Shown here: one piece after another, positions 1-12,474 of the stretch
Layout: every line of letters starts with the position of its first letter
How positions within the stretch are numbered: the stretch's first letter is position 1
Assembly (NCBI RefSeq): GCF_040807025.1
Contig: NC_090943.1
Span: 137,651,950-137,715,949 of the forward strand
Direction of reading: 5' to 3'
Length of the DNA: 64,000 bases
From: Struthio camelus
Taxonomy: Eukaryota > Chordata > Aves > Struthioniformes > Struthionidae
Notes under the pieces: model-generated
Told to the model about the DNA's origin: nothing
What the model saw: only the letters and a program-made list of their open reading frames with translations
Databases searched by the model: none
Program-made: the position numbers and the translations under genes

Positions 1-19
1 CACAGTCTACACTGAAATT

Positions 20-60
20 ACTTTGGATTTACACCAGTGTAACTGAGGCAAGGTTTGACT
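20..60 (+). repeat. Ancient amniote interspersed repeat scrap
   Basis: The phrase TTTACACCAGTGTAACTGA is a recurrent motif of old LINE/SINE relics in bird and reptile genomes. A related phrase (AGATCAGAATCTAGCC) follows near 280-297. The exact family was not determined. Confidence 0.4.
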
Positions 61-898
61 CAATATTTCTTGATCCTCTCAAGCAGACTATCTCATTGTG
101 TAAAATCTCCAGAAAATAGTATTTCAGTTCAGATATTTTAAATGAAAGATTAAATCCATTAAAAATAGCCACAACAAAAAACATTATAGAACTGCTTGTG
201 TCGATAGGGTGAAATTTCCATATCTTACTGCATAGGGGCGAAAGTCACTGGTTTGGCCTCACATTTATGCAGGAGTAGCAGAGATCAGAATCTAGCCTGT
301 TGTGCTTATTAGCAAAGGGATAAACAGAACCACTCACTTCAATGACAATTTCTGTAAATACAGCTTCTGCAAACTACGTGTTAAAGTTCTGCAGATGAAA
401 AGTTTGAACATTTTGAGAAGCAGTCATAAACTAAGTAGACAATGCTTTCAGTTATTTTTGATTTATCATAAGTTACTGTATGAAAAAGATTTGATTATAT
501 TTTGCAAATGCTCCACTGAGGCCAAATCCTGCAACTCTTACTTTTGCAAGATATACCGGTAGGGATTATAGGCCTATTTTCACAAATAAGTCCATCAGAA
601 TTAGGCTCCAAATGAATTTAGGATTTGTAGCACAAAAGTCTTCACAGTACTGATTATTCTTTTAAGCAATCTGCAGTGTATCAACGGGAATGCAGAGCAT
701 ATCTAGGGTTGCATCATTAGCTTCAGTTTCAGGAATTACTAAAAATCCCCTAAGCTACAATTTGTCATGATTCTCATTCTTGGGAAATCCTTTAAAGGAA
801 CTGTTAAAGTAATTAAGCTAGTATCCTCGATTTAATCTTTAAGGCTCCCTAGCCAACATTGAGTCACTGTAGTCTTCTAGGTCAGACAGGAAAAGAAT

Positions 899-906
899 TG
901 ACGTCA
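899..906. promoter_or_regulatory. CRE palindrome TGACGTCA with adjacent C/EBP-like ATTGCAAAA
   Basis: Perfect 8-bp cAMP-response element overlapped on its right by a C/EBP-like half (ATTGCAAAA at 905-913). It is isolated in intergenic DNA and function is not shown. Confidence 0.4.
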
Positions 907-1588
907 TTGCAAAACGCCACTGCGTAAGTGTCTCTGAAAAAAATGGCAGCCAAGTGTACACAGTTGGATAATCAGATGCTGTGAATAACATGCTGCTCAA
1001 CAGGTGAGCTTAGGGAATTAAGCACTTCAGAGCTGAACCGAGCGTGTCCTTATGCAGATGATAAAAGATGCATGACAATACTTTCTCTGACATAACATAT
1101 TTAGCAAACTTATCAAGATGTTTCCTCTGACCAGAAAGTCAACCAGCCTATTAGGAATGATAATTTGGCACATAATATGCTCGAGGGACAAATACAATAA
1201 GGGATGTTTCATACAAAGGGGCTTCGACCGCTAGTCAGTTATGTCAATTTGCAGCTAAAAACAGAGCGGCATAAAAATAAACTTTAACTCTTCACCCTGG
1301 ACAATTAAGCTGTTTTCTGACAAAATAAGCACAGCTGAGAAAGGTACCAGGAAAGACAGCTACAGCTCTCCTGTAACTCTTACCTCTGAAAAATCAAAGC
1401 CAAGCATCTAATCAGGGCACTGCTTTCCAGGTATTTTCCCACTCAACATGGAACATCTCTAAATTCCAGATGAACAGGAGCAGAGTCACATAGTTCAAAT
1501 CGAGACCTCAATTTTCTCAAAGCGTAAGACTCTTCAGACCAGAACTGTTCCAGTTCACGCTCATTTTTAGGAAAGTCACAAACAGGAA

Positions 1589-3650
1589 GTGCCTACTCTG
1601 CTACCCACAGGCAAACGGAGGGAGCGTGAAGCTGCGCTTAGGCACACGCTAACCTTGAACCTTATCCCAGCGACTTGTACCTCCCCCAGCACTAATCAGA
1701 AGACTTTTCTCATAACTAGCAAAGGCCTTCATCTTTGCAATGACTTGTGTGACTCAGAAATTTACCTAGCCCTGGCTGTGCAGAGTCCCTACCCTAATCC
1801 CCAGAATAGTCCTCTCTATAGCCCAGAAATCCTCCCTATAGCAGAACTAAAGATAGCACATATTTGTTCTTTGAGTACATTAATGTTTCTGGTCCTCACT
1901 TTATCTCTGAGAGCCTTATCTGTCTAACTATAAGGCTACCTCTGGTGAAGTTGTCATAAACCTAAACTCTTACCCAACCCAAAGCCCACCTAATTCTTAG
2001 ATATTCTGGATTCTTCAAAATGTCGTTCACTCCAGCTCTCTCAACAGGATCCAACACTACAGCATCCAGTAACAATCTCAATCCTTCTTCCTTTATAGAC
2101 TCTTCAACCTAACCCTAATTTAGGAGTAGCCCAAAGACTTCTACCTACAAGAAGAAATCTTCCTCTGTCCATACCCCGAAGAGCTGTAAACTTAACAGGA
2201 GTCAGCATAATCTTCCACCCTTGCTGTCAGAAACTTTACCCAGCCCTGGCTTGCATCTGACGTGCTTTAAAACCTGCCTTAAAATATTCTCAACTGTCAG
2301 TGTGGGATTTTATCCTAGCCCTGCAGGGCTTGTAGGATCTAGCAGTGCACAGTCTTAACGTTTGTGATTCTCAAGCCTAAGGCTTAAGCATAGCTGAGTG
2401 ACCCATGGGTAGCTTGCAATATAATTGCAATATAAAGAGGGATGCAAAAAGCAGACTTCAAAATATCCAGCTCTGCTGACTCCTGCCTCCTTTTAAACTT
2501 AATTGGACTACAGTCTCTTCTTGGGCACTCTGTCTGTGTCCAGGACAGAGCGGATTTTACTGCTGGATGTGCAAAGCTACAGCAGTAGGACGAAGGCTAA
2601 GCCAAAAGGGTGACTGACTTATGTTAAGTCCGGGCACAAATATGGGTTTGTTACGGGTTACAATTGGGCTTAAGTTCTGGTTGGGCACTGCACAAGCTGA
2701 AGAGATCACTTTATCACCGAATTTTACAGTCCCCTGAGGTCTATGATAAGGGCAGGCACCAAGAAAGATGCCTGAAGCAGGTAAGACGCAAACAGATGTT
2801 GAAACAAGCAGCACTGACAGGGGTGGGATCACCGGGCAGTAAGAGCAGGGCTGCAAACAGCTGGAGCAGAAGGCGACATGCAAAGCCCAACAGAGGCTGC
2901 AGACAGTAGCAAAAGGCTTCAAGTTTGTTAATGGGAAGTCTGTTGAGCTCTTCATGGTGGCTCAAGTTAGGCTTACCTTTGGAGATAGACTCTGAATTTA
3001 GGACAACAGGAACTAAAAAGCTAAGGAGACTGCAGGATCCTGCAAGGCCAAATTGAGGGTTATTACCACCTCAAAGCAGTGACTAAAGATAAAGATGGAT
3101 TAAGTTGCTGGCTTATGACTATAACAAAGTATTTAATTACATACAATTATAAAACTAGCCAGTACAGGGTTACTGTTAGAGCTAGAGTTAGCAATTTTGC
3201 CCAAAGACATTTCCAAAAGTCGCTGTCTGAACTGGTCATTAGGAACTCTGCAGCTTTTATAGGACTCAATGAAAAAACCTGGCTCTTCTTTTACTATCTT
3301 AACTGTAGTGTCCTGGGCTCTACTCCTCACTCCAATAATTCAGTTTTAACTGCATCATAAAGATTTCTAGCAGCCACAGAATTAACCGTGGAGTATTTCA
3401 CCCTTCTGTCTCTAACCCTATTCCTAGCTCTGCATGCTTTGCAAGCTCCAGCAATAAAGCCAGCTTTTCTTTGCCCCTTATCCTGAAGGGTAACTCTTTC
3501 CCCAGCCAAAATCCTGGCCTTGGCCACATTATGGTTAATCACAGCACTAACAGTAAGCTAGTTACTTCTGCCAGCTCTGGCCCTTATCCTCATGGTGCCA
3601 GCCTCGCTCTTTAATCCATTCTGGAATACAGAAGCAGTTCTTAAAGTGGC
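1589..3650. repeat. Degenerate telomere-like minisatellite tract
   Basis: About 2 kb rich in diverged CCCTAA-like and longer phrases. TTTACCTAGCCCTGGCTG (1761), TTTACCCAGCCCTGGCTT (2235) and TTTATCCTAGCCCTGCAGG (2308) are clearly related. CCTAACCCTAATTT is at 2108 and TCTAACCCTA at 3411. Between about 2640 and 3190 the opposite sense dominates (TTACGGGTTA, CAGGGTTACTGTTAGAG), suggesting an inverted segment. The reading frames inside are stop-poor because of this composition. Periodicity was judged by eye only. Confidence 0.45.
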
Positions 3651-5300
3651 AAATGATTTCTCATGAGGATGCGTGACTCAGACCTGGGCTGCATAAGAAA
3701 TCCTGAACATTTCCATCTAGCCGTTGTCTCTCCCTCACTTTCACTCTCTTATTTTCCTGTTTCTCTTGCCCTTCCCTCGAGCCCACCAGCACTCTTTTCT
3801 CCAGCAGCTCTGCGGCATGTACGTCATGTAACGCTGATGCAGAGTGCACGGGAGAGTAGCAGGCAAGTGAGGCCGAAGGCTGTTCACTACATGTGTCTGG
3901 CAGTGTTTGGCTTACAGGGCAAGAGCCCTGTAAGAAGAGAGGCAAGAGCATCTCTCCATCTCTCTCTTCCCTTTCCCCACCTCTCTTTTCTGGGAGCTAG
4001 GAAAATGCAGGGCAGCAGCTACCTCTGCCTCGCGGGTCCAGTGGTTTGCCCAGGGGGTGCTCAGGCTGGCAAAGAAGGGTTAGGCAGATAGGACATCAGG
4101 CTACATCCTCACAGCATGGGCTGCCGTGGGAAGGCGGACTCCTCTTAAGAATTTCGGCATAAGCAAGGGGCTGGGGCCTGGGAGAGTCAGGAGCAAACTA
4201 GGGTACAGGCCCTAGGGCCCTGTTTGCTGCAGAGTGGCTGCAGAGGTGCAGGTACCCAGGGAGGCAGGCAGCAGGGGTGCAGCAAGCTGACCAGGTCCCT
4301 GGGGATGCACAGGACCTGTTAGCCATGAATCTGCATGTCCCCCCACAAAGCCATGGTGCAAAGCTTTGGGAAGAGGGTATGAAGTTGCTACAGCTGGAGG
4401 CGCGAGTTTTTTTTCGTGGGGGAATATATTGCTGGATACGATGAAGACTGCAGGTGCAGGGACAGCCAGAGACTCCAGCTGTGCGGGCAGAACAGACAGG
4501 GAACTTGTGAGGGGTTTCAAGTCGTGGAAAAGAATAAGCAAGTCTGCTTAGTCTGAAAGTCTGCATTTCCCTGGTTGAGGGAACTAAGGTGGAATAACAG
4601 TGACCAGCATTCAGGTTCCTGACCCACCACAGACGTCTTTTGTGACCTTGGGCAGATCTCCCTTTTTTACATGATATAGGAGCACCACCTTTATTATTTA
4701 GGAGTGACATAAAAGAAGCAGCAGAAGACTGTGAGGTGCCCAGATACTATTATTGGGGATGTTATACCCGTAAATCAGCCAATACTTGTTTACTTCAATG
4801 TAGGAGAAAATTATTTAACCAGCCTTAAAAAACAATATATACACATATCAGAGACCTGAAACCAAAAAAATCCCCCACGCTCAGGCAATTTTGTGAAGGA
4901 AATTATTCACAGTCTTTCCCTTAATCTTTAGACTAGCAGGTTTGAAAACACTGCCTTAGCACTTCTAATGCATTAGAATTTGCCTTCCACTTGCTTTGCT
5001 AGGCTAAAAATAAACAGACATTTAGTCTCTGTTAAGGCTCATTTAGCCTTAACATTTAGTCTCATCTGTAGCTAGATGAAACTGTATTCTTCCCACAGAG
5101 CTGTAAGAATAACAGTTAAAACGTATGACTATTTAACAGGAAAGCTGTCTTAATTCCCAGGACTGTTCTCCTTGACTTGAAAAGGGAGAGGCACAGAGAC
5201 CGAGGCCCAGCAAGCCCTTTTCAGTAGGACTCTGAGCCTTCCGAGTCATGCAGATGCGTCGCAGTTGCCCGCACAGGGCACCGGCTCCCCACCTGCCTGC
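3651..5300. other. Intergenic DNA, moderately GC-rich
   Basis: C/T-rich then mixed sequence. Frames up to 170 codons on both strands overlap each other and resemble no protein I know. A MIR-like SINE scrap sits at about 4595-4680. Confidence 0.55.
4595..4680 (+). repeat. MIR-like SINE fragment
   Basis: TTTTGTGACCTTGGGCAGAT at 4638-4657 closely resembles the conserved core of MIR elements (tgtgaccttgggcaagt). The upstream flank fits the preceding MIR segment only loosely. Boundaries are approximate. Confidence 0.45.
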
Positions 5301-5800
5301 CGTGCATGCTAATCCACAGCCCCTGTGTCTGCCACCTCTCCGAGCACTGTATTTACATGCCAATGACGTTTGCTGTGCTCAATCACAGCTAATCAGGCTG
5401 CTGGGGAACAGAAAAGGGTGGGTATTTAAAAGGTGGGCCTATATTTTGCACCATCAAAAATGCAAATACCCAATGCCATTTTAGAGCACTGTAGGAGGGG
5501 AGGGATCAGTGGGAGTTATCAAAGGTTTGGAAATAGCTGTAAAACGCAGGCCAGTCTATCTCTCTGGCAGTCCTCAGCACCCGAAATAGCAGTGAAGGCG
5601 AGCAACGAAAGGGTTCCCAAGAGCCGTGAAGGAAATCTTGTCTGTTCCGATTTTGAGCTAAGATTCTCATGTTCATTTCCTTATGGTTTAAAGGTTACAG
5701 ATTTGCTTCCAGGAGATTCCACAGCTTCTACTTTTAATTTACAGCTAGTGCAGTAGCTGTTAGACAAGGTACATATGCAAATGGGCTACTTCCTCCTCAC
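5301..5800. promoter_or_regulatory. Motif-rich block with two perfect octamers
   Basis: ATGCAAAT, the POU octamer, occurs at 5460-5467 and again at 5775-5782 on the same strand. A TATTTAAA box lies near 5423. This could be a distal element or a weak promoter. A 107-codon frame starting at 5433 has no recognisable product. Confidence 0.3.
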
Positions 5801-7340
5801 CCTTATGCTTGATCAAAATCACTGTCACACTGAAGGGCTTTTTAGATCTTTCTGACAGCCACTTGGCCCATCAGGCCGGCAATCACTTCTCTTACTGCAT
5901 AAGTTCCCTTCCTTGAAAGGTTAACCTGGCATTCCAGCTTCAAGTACTGTGCAAACTGTCTTCTTAGGGTAGCAAGAACAGGCTTGTCCACAGGACAAGC
6001 ATGGACTTGTTCGTTTAGCAGTCCTTCCTTTCTTCTTTCTTTTTTTCTCCCCCTTCTCCCATTGGCATTGCACTTTACTAAGGCGGACGCAAGGCGGAAC
6101 CACGAACCCTTCAGCGCCTGGACAGAATTTGTAGCAGATGAGCTAAACGGTGTTCACCTTTAATTAAACTAGTAAGGGCTTCAGTATACTGCCTGGATAC
6201 ATCAGGGATTTGTCCTTTGGAACTGCAGCATCTCAACGTTTCATCCCGCTAAAAAGTACTTTCCCAGTTGAGTGGTGCCTCCAGAAACTGCAGTAAACAG
6301 CTGTAAATTAAAATACATAAATATTTTGTACGAAATATGAAAACCACCGCTGGCATTATTTTCAATTTTTTCTTCTGATTTTGGAAATAGTTCAACAAAT
6401 CTCCAAAAATCAACTGAACAAATGAACAAGCACATTTCTATAGGTTTTGGAGCCCTGAAGGCCCATCCGTTTTCAATGTTTGAGATTTCAAGAGGTTACA
6501 CATATTTCCAAATGGTCAGTTTTGTCCGGGGTGTTTGTAAGAGAAACTTGCAAAATTTGAAATAGCAGGCATGTTTATAAAAGTGGCTATGTTTTTTAGA
6601 AAGACATTTCCAGGTTATGAAACCAGTGCAGAACAAACTGTTTTAGTGAAAACCTTTGCCATTTGTTGTCACTTTCATTTGCTGTTGAAATACAGGAATG
6701 CCAATTGTGCACGAGTGTGCTCACTAAGGAAAATCTCTGTTTGAATGGCAGAGTACATTACGTACAGTGAGGATATTGTGTCCTGGATTCTCATACCTTT
6801 TCCAGACCTGCAAGCTTGGCTATCAGCCTGCAGTAATAGGAGGCGCTTAACTGATTGCTAACAACAAACAGTACTTTCGGATCTTTAATCACTGATAGAC
6901 AAAGTACAGTATGTGCTGCAAACTGTATTTCTTATTCAAAAGGAGAAACTGTCCCAACAGGGCATATAAGGTATGCACAGAAAGTATGCAACTAGACAAA
7001 ACCAGGTTGTGCTCCCAGAACTCTCCTGCTCCCGGGTTTTAACGTTGCCTCTACGTTATTTCAGTGTCACCTGAAGCATCTGACAGTGACAATTTCAAAA
7101 GTTACCAGCTATCAACAGTATTGATTCAAGAAGCCATAACAATCTCAGCTTTACAGCAGACAGTAGGTAAGCCTGTCAGTGACCTAAGTGAGGTAGATGA
7201 ATGAATGCAGCCGTCTGTCACATGTGCATTGTGTGCAACAAAGGTAAATTTAAGTTGAGCTAAGGATGTTTTAAGAGCAAGTGTGCAAAGCTGAGCTTCT
7301 GAATAGGTATTATGTCCTATCAAGGACTCATTGTTTAGCA
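5801..7340. other. Intergenic DNA, nothing recognised
   Basis: AT-rich with short chance frames. No repeat family, exon or RNA gene was recognised. Confidence 0.6.
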
Positions 7341-7356
7341 GATCCTATATCTAACA

Positions 7357-7837
7357 ATGCCTCATTGTGAAGGCTCCAAAGATCAGTGCATTAAATACCA
7401 GTTTTTCAGACCCCTTCACATTTTCAGTGTCTTCCAGTGCCGCAAACACTTGGATATTCTTGCTACTCTCATACCTGTGTGTGCACCTATTGGCCGTGTC
7501 TACCTTATTCAATGGACAGGAGAAACAGCTTATATCAGTGGGTTTAATTCTTCAGGAATTTTATTTTACCCCATTCCAGAGAAATCTCTTTGTAGGATAC
7601 TGGAAAACTATTGCACATGTGAAAAAGGAAACTTGGATTTCACAAATGATTCAACCCGGATGGCTATTTCAGTTGGAGACCAGGAGAAATATCAGTGTAA
7701 GGACTCTGTGTGTGATCTATGTATTTACATCTCCAGGCTCTGTGTATGTAACTGGAGGGAGGATATGGCCTTCTCTGAGAGGAATGATTCTGGCTCGTTG
7801 TACAGTACGTAAGAAGTGGCTTTCTGCAGTGCTGTAA
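7357..7837 (+). other. Stop-poor stretch open in two overlapping frames
   Basis: Two plus-strand frames of 151 and 156 codons overlap almost entirely (7357-7812 and 7367-7837). I recognise neither protein. No splice, poly-A or promoter context supports either. Most likely chance, possibly a decayed exon or transposon piece. Confidence 0.25.
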
Positions 7838-10370
7838 TGAGCACAGGGTGACAGTACTGCTTTCTTACTGACAGCTACAAGTACATGGAAATGCTGCGAT
7901 CTGATTACTAAAAATTAGTGGAGGACTGATAACAGAATCAAGGGCAGAGCGGCATCGGGATTCAGAACTGCCAGCTGAGGGATCTCCACGTCTACTGCGG
8001 AGAAGGTGAGACCTAGCTGTGGATTTGAAAACCAATGTAATAAATTGCAGCAAATGTTCGATTTTCAGCAGTTCCAACATGAGATGTGTTCATGAGACTG
8101 ATCTCTGACATGGGTGGAGGGGGGGCATCCCCAGCTTTTCAGGTAAATTAAAATAAGGATTTACATTTCTCTCTCTGGCACAGCCTCCATCAAGGGAGCC
8201 CTTGGGGCAGGTTGGAGGAGGAAGAGGAAGGCGGAGTGAAGGGGGAGGAGGTTCCTGAAGCCGCTGCTTAGGGATTGAACAGGGATGTTTTGGTGTCTTG
8301 AGCAGCTCTCAACCTCTGCAGAGGTACAAGGAATCTGCTGGGTTTCAGAGAAAACTAAAACCTCTGCTCCTTTTGTAAGCAAAGGAAGGGGAAAGAAGAA
8401 TACTATAAATGCCCCTTTCCTGTTATTGAAAAGTAATATCTAATAAATGTCATACAGCAGGCTTGATCAAAACTTTCCCTGGGCTTGTCTCCCAGGCTAG
8501 TTGTTTTCAGTTCTGTATCTCACTCTTTGTAAACATGAATCTCTGCCCCAGCTTTCTGCCAGCACCACAGTAGCGCAGGGCATGTAATAATCCACCAGCA
8601 TCACGGTGAGAAGAAACGTTACAATCCAGTTTTGCCAGTGGATAACAATCAGTTTGCTGGCTCTTTGAGCCAGCTGAGAGCAGCTGGGTTTCTGAGCAGC
8701 GTACACTGCATTCAGCCTATCCAGCTTAATAAAGGAATTCATTTAATCAAAATCTGCACATTTCACATGTGCCAGAAGCTCCTCTGAAACAACTGAATAC
8801 CAGTGAACTAGGTATTACAAATTCTTGATGTGTGCTAGACTTGCCATTTACGGGCATCTTTAGAGACTAATAGGAGTCTGGGTCTGTCCACATAAGGATG
8901 ATTAAGTGCAACTGTAAAACACCAGAAGTGACGGTAGAACATGGTCATATGAAATCCTTCGTATTAAAGCACAGTTCAGGGTAAAGATATTTTCTTTACC
9001 TGCATATTCTAGTGTTCTTGTCAGCATATTAAGCTAATTAATTTACAAAGCTCCTCCTTAGCAGAAAAATTTCCTATTCCAAAAAATCAGTATAGTAGAA
9101 CTACTACCTATTCCTCCTTCCTCCTCTCCTAAAAGCTTTACATTAGTGTGAAGAAGCAAAAAGGTACAAGACAAAAGTCTGAACTTGTTTGAGCTCAAAC
9201 GTACTCAGCTAGATTTTACTTCCAGGTCAGTGCCAGTGAGAGATCTGACTCTTCTACTGAGCACAGTGCAATGTAACATTCGAAATTCAGCATTAGCTTT
9301 GAACAGCAGCTTTAAAATGAAACTACAGTCCTTCAGAGCTGCTCAGCTCTGCAAGCTAGCAAAGTTTTTTCCAGCTTGGGCTAGCTTAGAACAGTTCTAA
9401 CTGCTTTAAATTTTATCAACACAAAAAACGCTCTCCGCTATGTCTTCTCCTGGCATTCAGTGGCCCTGAATTTCTGGCACCCTCCCTCCTTTCCTCAGAA
9501 TGGTAGGGTTTTTATCTGATTAGCTCTAAGCGGTCTTGATAACTACTCAGATCTAGTTATTTCTTGAATTCATTGCTTGGAAATCAAACATTACATCACA
9601 AGGACTTAATCCTGTTCCAAATGAAGCCAAGGACAAAACTCCCATTGACTTCAGTGTGTACAGGATAAGGCCATAAATCCTTGAAAAGTTGAGTGTCCAA
9701 TTTTCAAATTAAAACATAATGAACTTAATAGTCATAGATTTGAAGGTTATTACATTTCGCCTCTGAGATTCTGCAGCTGTGTTATAAACACTTTTCAAAC
9801 TTTGATGCTCTGAGGGAGGGTCATTTTCTAGGAGTTCACATCATTATCTATCAGGCCAGTACACAAAACACACAATGGAAGTGATACTGCCCTGACTGCA
9901 AACAATGCCTTTGGAAAGCTTCAAACAATTTCTTAGTAAACAACTGATCAGGGTAATTACATTTTCTAATCTGAAATGGTGCTGTGACATTGTTTCAGGT
10001 AACACATGAATCATGTTAAAGGGTTTTGCTCTGCTAGTGCTGGCTAGATTATCTAAGCAAGCACTAGTCTAAGGATGGCAGCCTAAGCCTGATGAAGTAT
10101 TGTAGTGGCCCTGCAGGTAGTGGCTCCACCACCTGCTCCGAGACTGCTCCAAGTCACTGCTGCTGTTGGGCAGATAACTCATCAGGTAATTTTTTAAAAA
10201 AAATGAAGAAATAGTGAAGCTTTGCTTAAGGCCCCGTGATTCTAACTTACTCTCTCTCGGAGATGAGGCATCAGATGGGACAACCTAGCTGCATATCTGA
10301 ATGAAGCTGAGTCCAAGTGAGAGAGCTACAGCCTCACTTAGCAGGAGAAGGCAAACACGGCTTTGATGAC
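7838..10370. other. Intergenic DNA
   Basis: No gene seen. An ancient repeat scrap lies near 9600-9680. The rest is unremarkable AT-rich sequence. Confidence 0.6.
9600..9680 (+). repeat. Ancient interspersed repeat scrap (ACTCCCATTGACTTCAGTG motif)
   Basis: AAACTCCCATTGACTTCAGT at 9636-9655 followed by AGGATAAGGCC is a signature phrase of old, widely dispersed repeats in bird and reptile genomes. Related copies occur at 11294, 15316 and 49099 in this window. The family name is uncertain. Confidence 0.45.
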
Positions 10371-10379
10371 TTTGCGCTT

Positions 10380-10800
10380 GCTAATGAACACAAATGACCT
10401 AAAACACAATGAGTGTGTCTCCCACCATCTTTAAGCCAAGTTGCAGTGTAATGAAGTGGCTGTCAAAGCCTCACCGCGACGTGGGATTGTGTTAACAATC
10501 CAGTCCAAGGTTATTACACAAAGCATGATTAAACGCTTACAGAAGAGGCAGCTCTAGCTTTCTGTTTTGTTTGGTTTTGTTTTTAACAGTAGTTACAACA
10601 GAACTGCAGTGTGACCAGGCCCCACAGTATTCTTCTATCCTTCAGTCTCTTGTCGTGGATGCAATCTGTCCACTGCTTAATTTTTGTTATCATTGCCCTG
10701 GATATCTCCCAGCTATGATTGTCATGATTAAATCAGTATTAACTTAATTACAAAGGGCTTTACTCAAGATAAACAATAAAGTGATCCAGAACAGTGAGAA
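10380..10800. promoter_or_regulatory. Candidate conserved non-coding element with SOX/FOX/homeobox-like motifs
   Basis: Contains GGATTGT-GTTA-ACAATCC (10484-10501), an inverted pair of SOX-like ACAAT cores with a GTTAAC centre. About 240 nt further on come ATGATTAAATCAG, TTAATTACAAAGGG and GATAAACAATAAAG (about 10720-10785), which hold homeobox, TCF/SOX and FOX-like cores. Motif density is what I would expect of a developmental enhancer, but conservation could not be tested. Confidence 0.3.
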
Positions 10801-12470
10801 CTGCAGTGCTGAGGATGTCTGACAAAGGCCCTTCAAACACTGAGCTATCTTTTTCTTCTTCACTTGAGTTTTTTTTTTTAATCCAGATGTGTTGTTTTTC
10901 TCAAATCCCAAAAATTAGATCAGTCTGTCACCTCAGAGTCTGCTCCTTGCAGCCAGCCTCTTCAATGCCTTTGGCTACGTTCTTTCTTTACTGCCTTCAG
11001 CAGCTACACTTTTAACTTCATTCCAAACTCAGCCCCACTGACGGCCTGCCATGAGTTAGATGCAGAGGTTTTCCTTATTTCCTCTCATGGAGAAATGAAC
11101 AAAGGACATCAGGATTTGGCCCTCTTCCCATGTTCATCTCCCACTCTAAGGTATTCTGCAGCATGAGCACAGAATCACTGACCTACGTACAATGGAGGGC
11201 GGTGTTTAATCCCTGCTCACCTTCACTTATTAGGCCTTGCAGAACATTAATTATGATTTAGGGACTGAATCTGTTTCAGCTGAAGTAAACAGAAGAACTC
11301 CCATAGATTTCAATAAGAATATCAGGCCTTTTCTAATTAGGAAAGCAATCATATATTGCTAACACAACAGCTGACAAAGGTCAGAGCATCCTCTGATGCC
11401 TTTTAGGAAGGCTTTTGAAAAAATGTCAAAACATTTCCACTCATTTTTTTGAGACTATTGCATAGCAAATATACCTAAGTCACAGGTAAACAGACAGAAG
11501 GGACATTTTAGCATCCTGAGTGAAAGGCTAAGACTTTTCCACAAATTATACAAGGTTTTCTTAAAAATTTAGGAGTCAAACTAAATTTTTCAGAGACCAT
11601 GGTCTGTGTACCCAGCTATTTGAGTCACAGCTTGCGGCCAACCACTCTCTATTCTCCAGGGAAAAGCCTGAAAAAACTCGTATCAGGGGAAGTACAAATG
11701 CCCTGTTTTTTTCCCTCAAAACCCTGCCTTTTCAATAGATTACATTAGCATTCCCCTGAATACTCCCAGCGGAAAAGTAGACATGGTATTCAGTGGGAAT
11801 TCAGATCTTTTTTTTTCTGATACCTGTTCTAAAGAGAAAATATTACCAAACACTGAATCTTTCCTAATTTCTCCTGCACATCCATCCAGAAATTCTGCTT
11901 GTTCTGCAGTAGCAGGAAAAAGAGACATGCTCACACCCTACTTCACTACCAGAGCAGAACTGGATATTTCCGGCCCATTTCCATGAAATGTCACTGGAAA
12001 GATCAGGATGGACTACCTTGTCCCTTCAAATGGTGACAACTTCTTGCATGTCTATTCTTCTATCTGTTTTCCCTAATTATTTAGAACATTCCAGAGGCCA
12101 GAAAATAAGTTAGGGATCTGTCCTTACCCTTCACTGGTATTTTCTCCATTTTTTTTCCCAATGGGACATCCACTTGCAATCCTCTCTGTTACCTTTTGGC
12201 CTAACACAGGATAGCCTGCTCTTTTATCATCAGACACATCCTATTTGGGACTAACCACTTATGGACAGGTTGATTCTAAAATATAGAGATTCTGCTGTGC
12301 AAAGCTGTTAGAGAGCAAAACAAAATTAGGGATAAAGGCTGGTTTCTGATCCATGGGCTTCTGGAATAAGTCATAAAGTCAAAGCTCAAAGGCAGACCCA
12401 TAGAGAAGACCCTCCTGTGGAAGAAGGAATGATGGTTTGCTAGTCTTGCATACACTGTATGTCATTTCTG
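10801..12470. other. Intergenic DNA
   Basis: AT-rich with T-rich homopolymers near 10870 and 11810. Nothing coding was recognised. Confidence 0.6.
11260..11335 (+). repeat. Ancient interspersed repeat scrap
   Basis: GAACTCCCATAGATTTCAAT (11295-11314) followed by ATCAGGCC, preceded by GACTGAATCTG, has the same phrase structure as the scrap near 9640. Confidence 0.4.
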
Positions 12471-12474
12471 GCTG

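Larger units (their letters stand above)
1..1560. other. Intergenic DNA, left edge
   Basis: AT-rich, no gene. It begins with a scrap of an ancient amniote interspersed repeat (GGATTTACACCAGTGTAACT near 25-45). A perfect CRE palindrome lies at 899-906. Confidence 0.6.

Noticed and set aside
4198-4710. 170-codon minus-strand frame
   Set aside because: Overlaps a MIR-like fragment and another frame on the same strand; Cys/Ser/Pro-rich composition with no known family.
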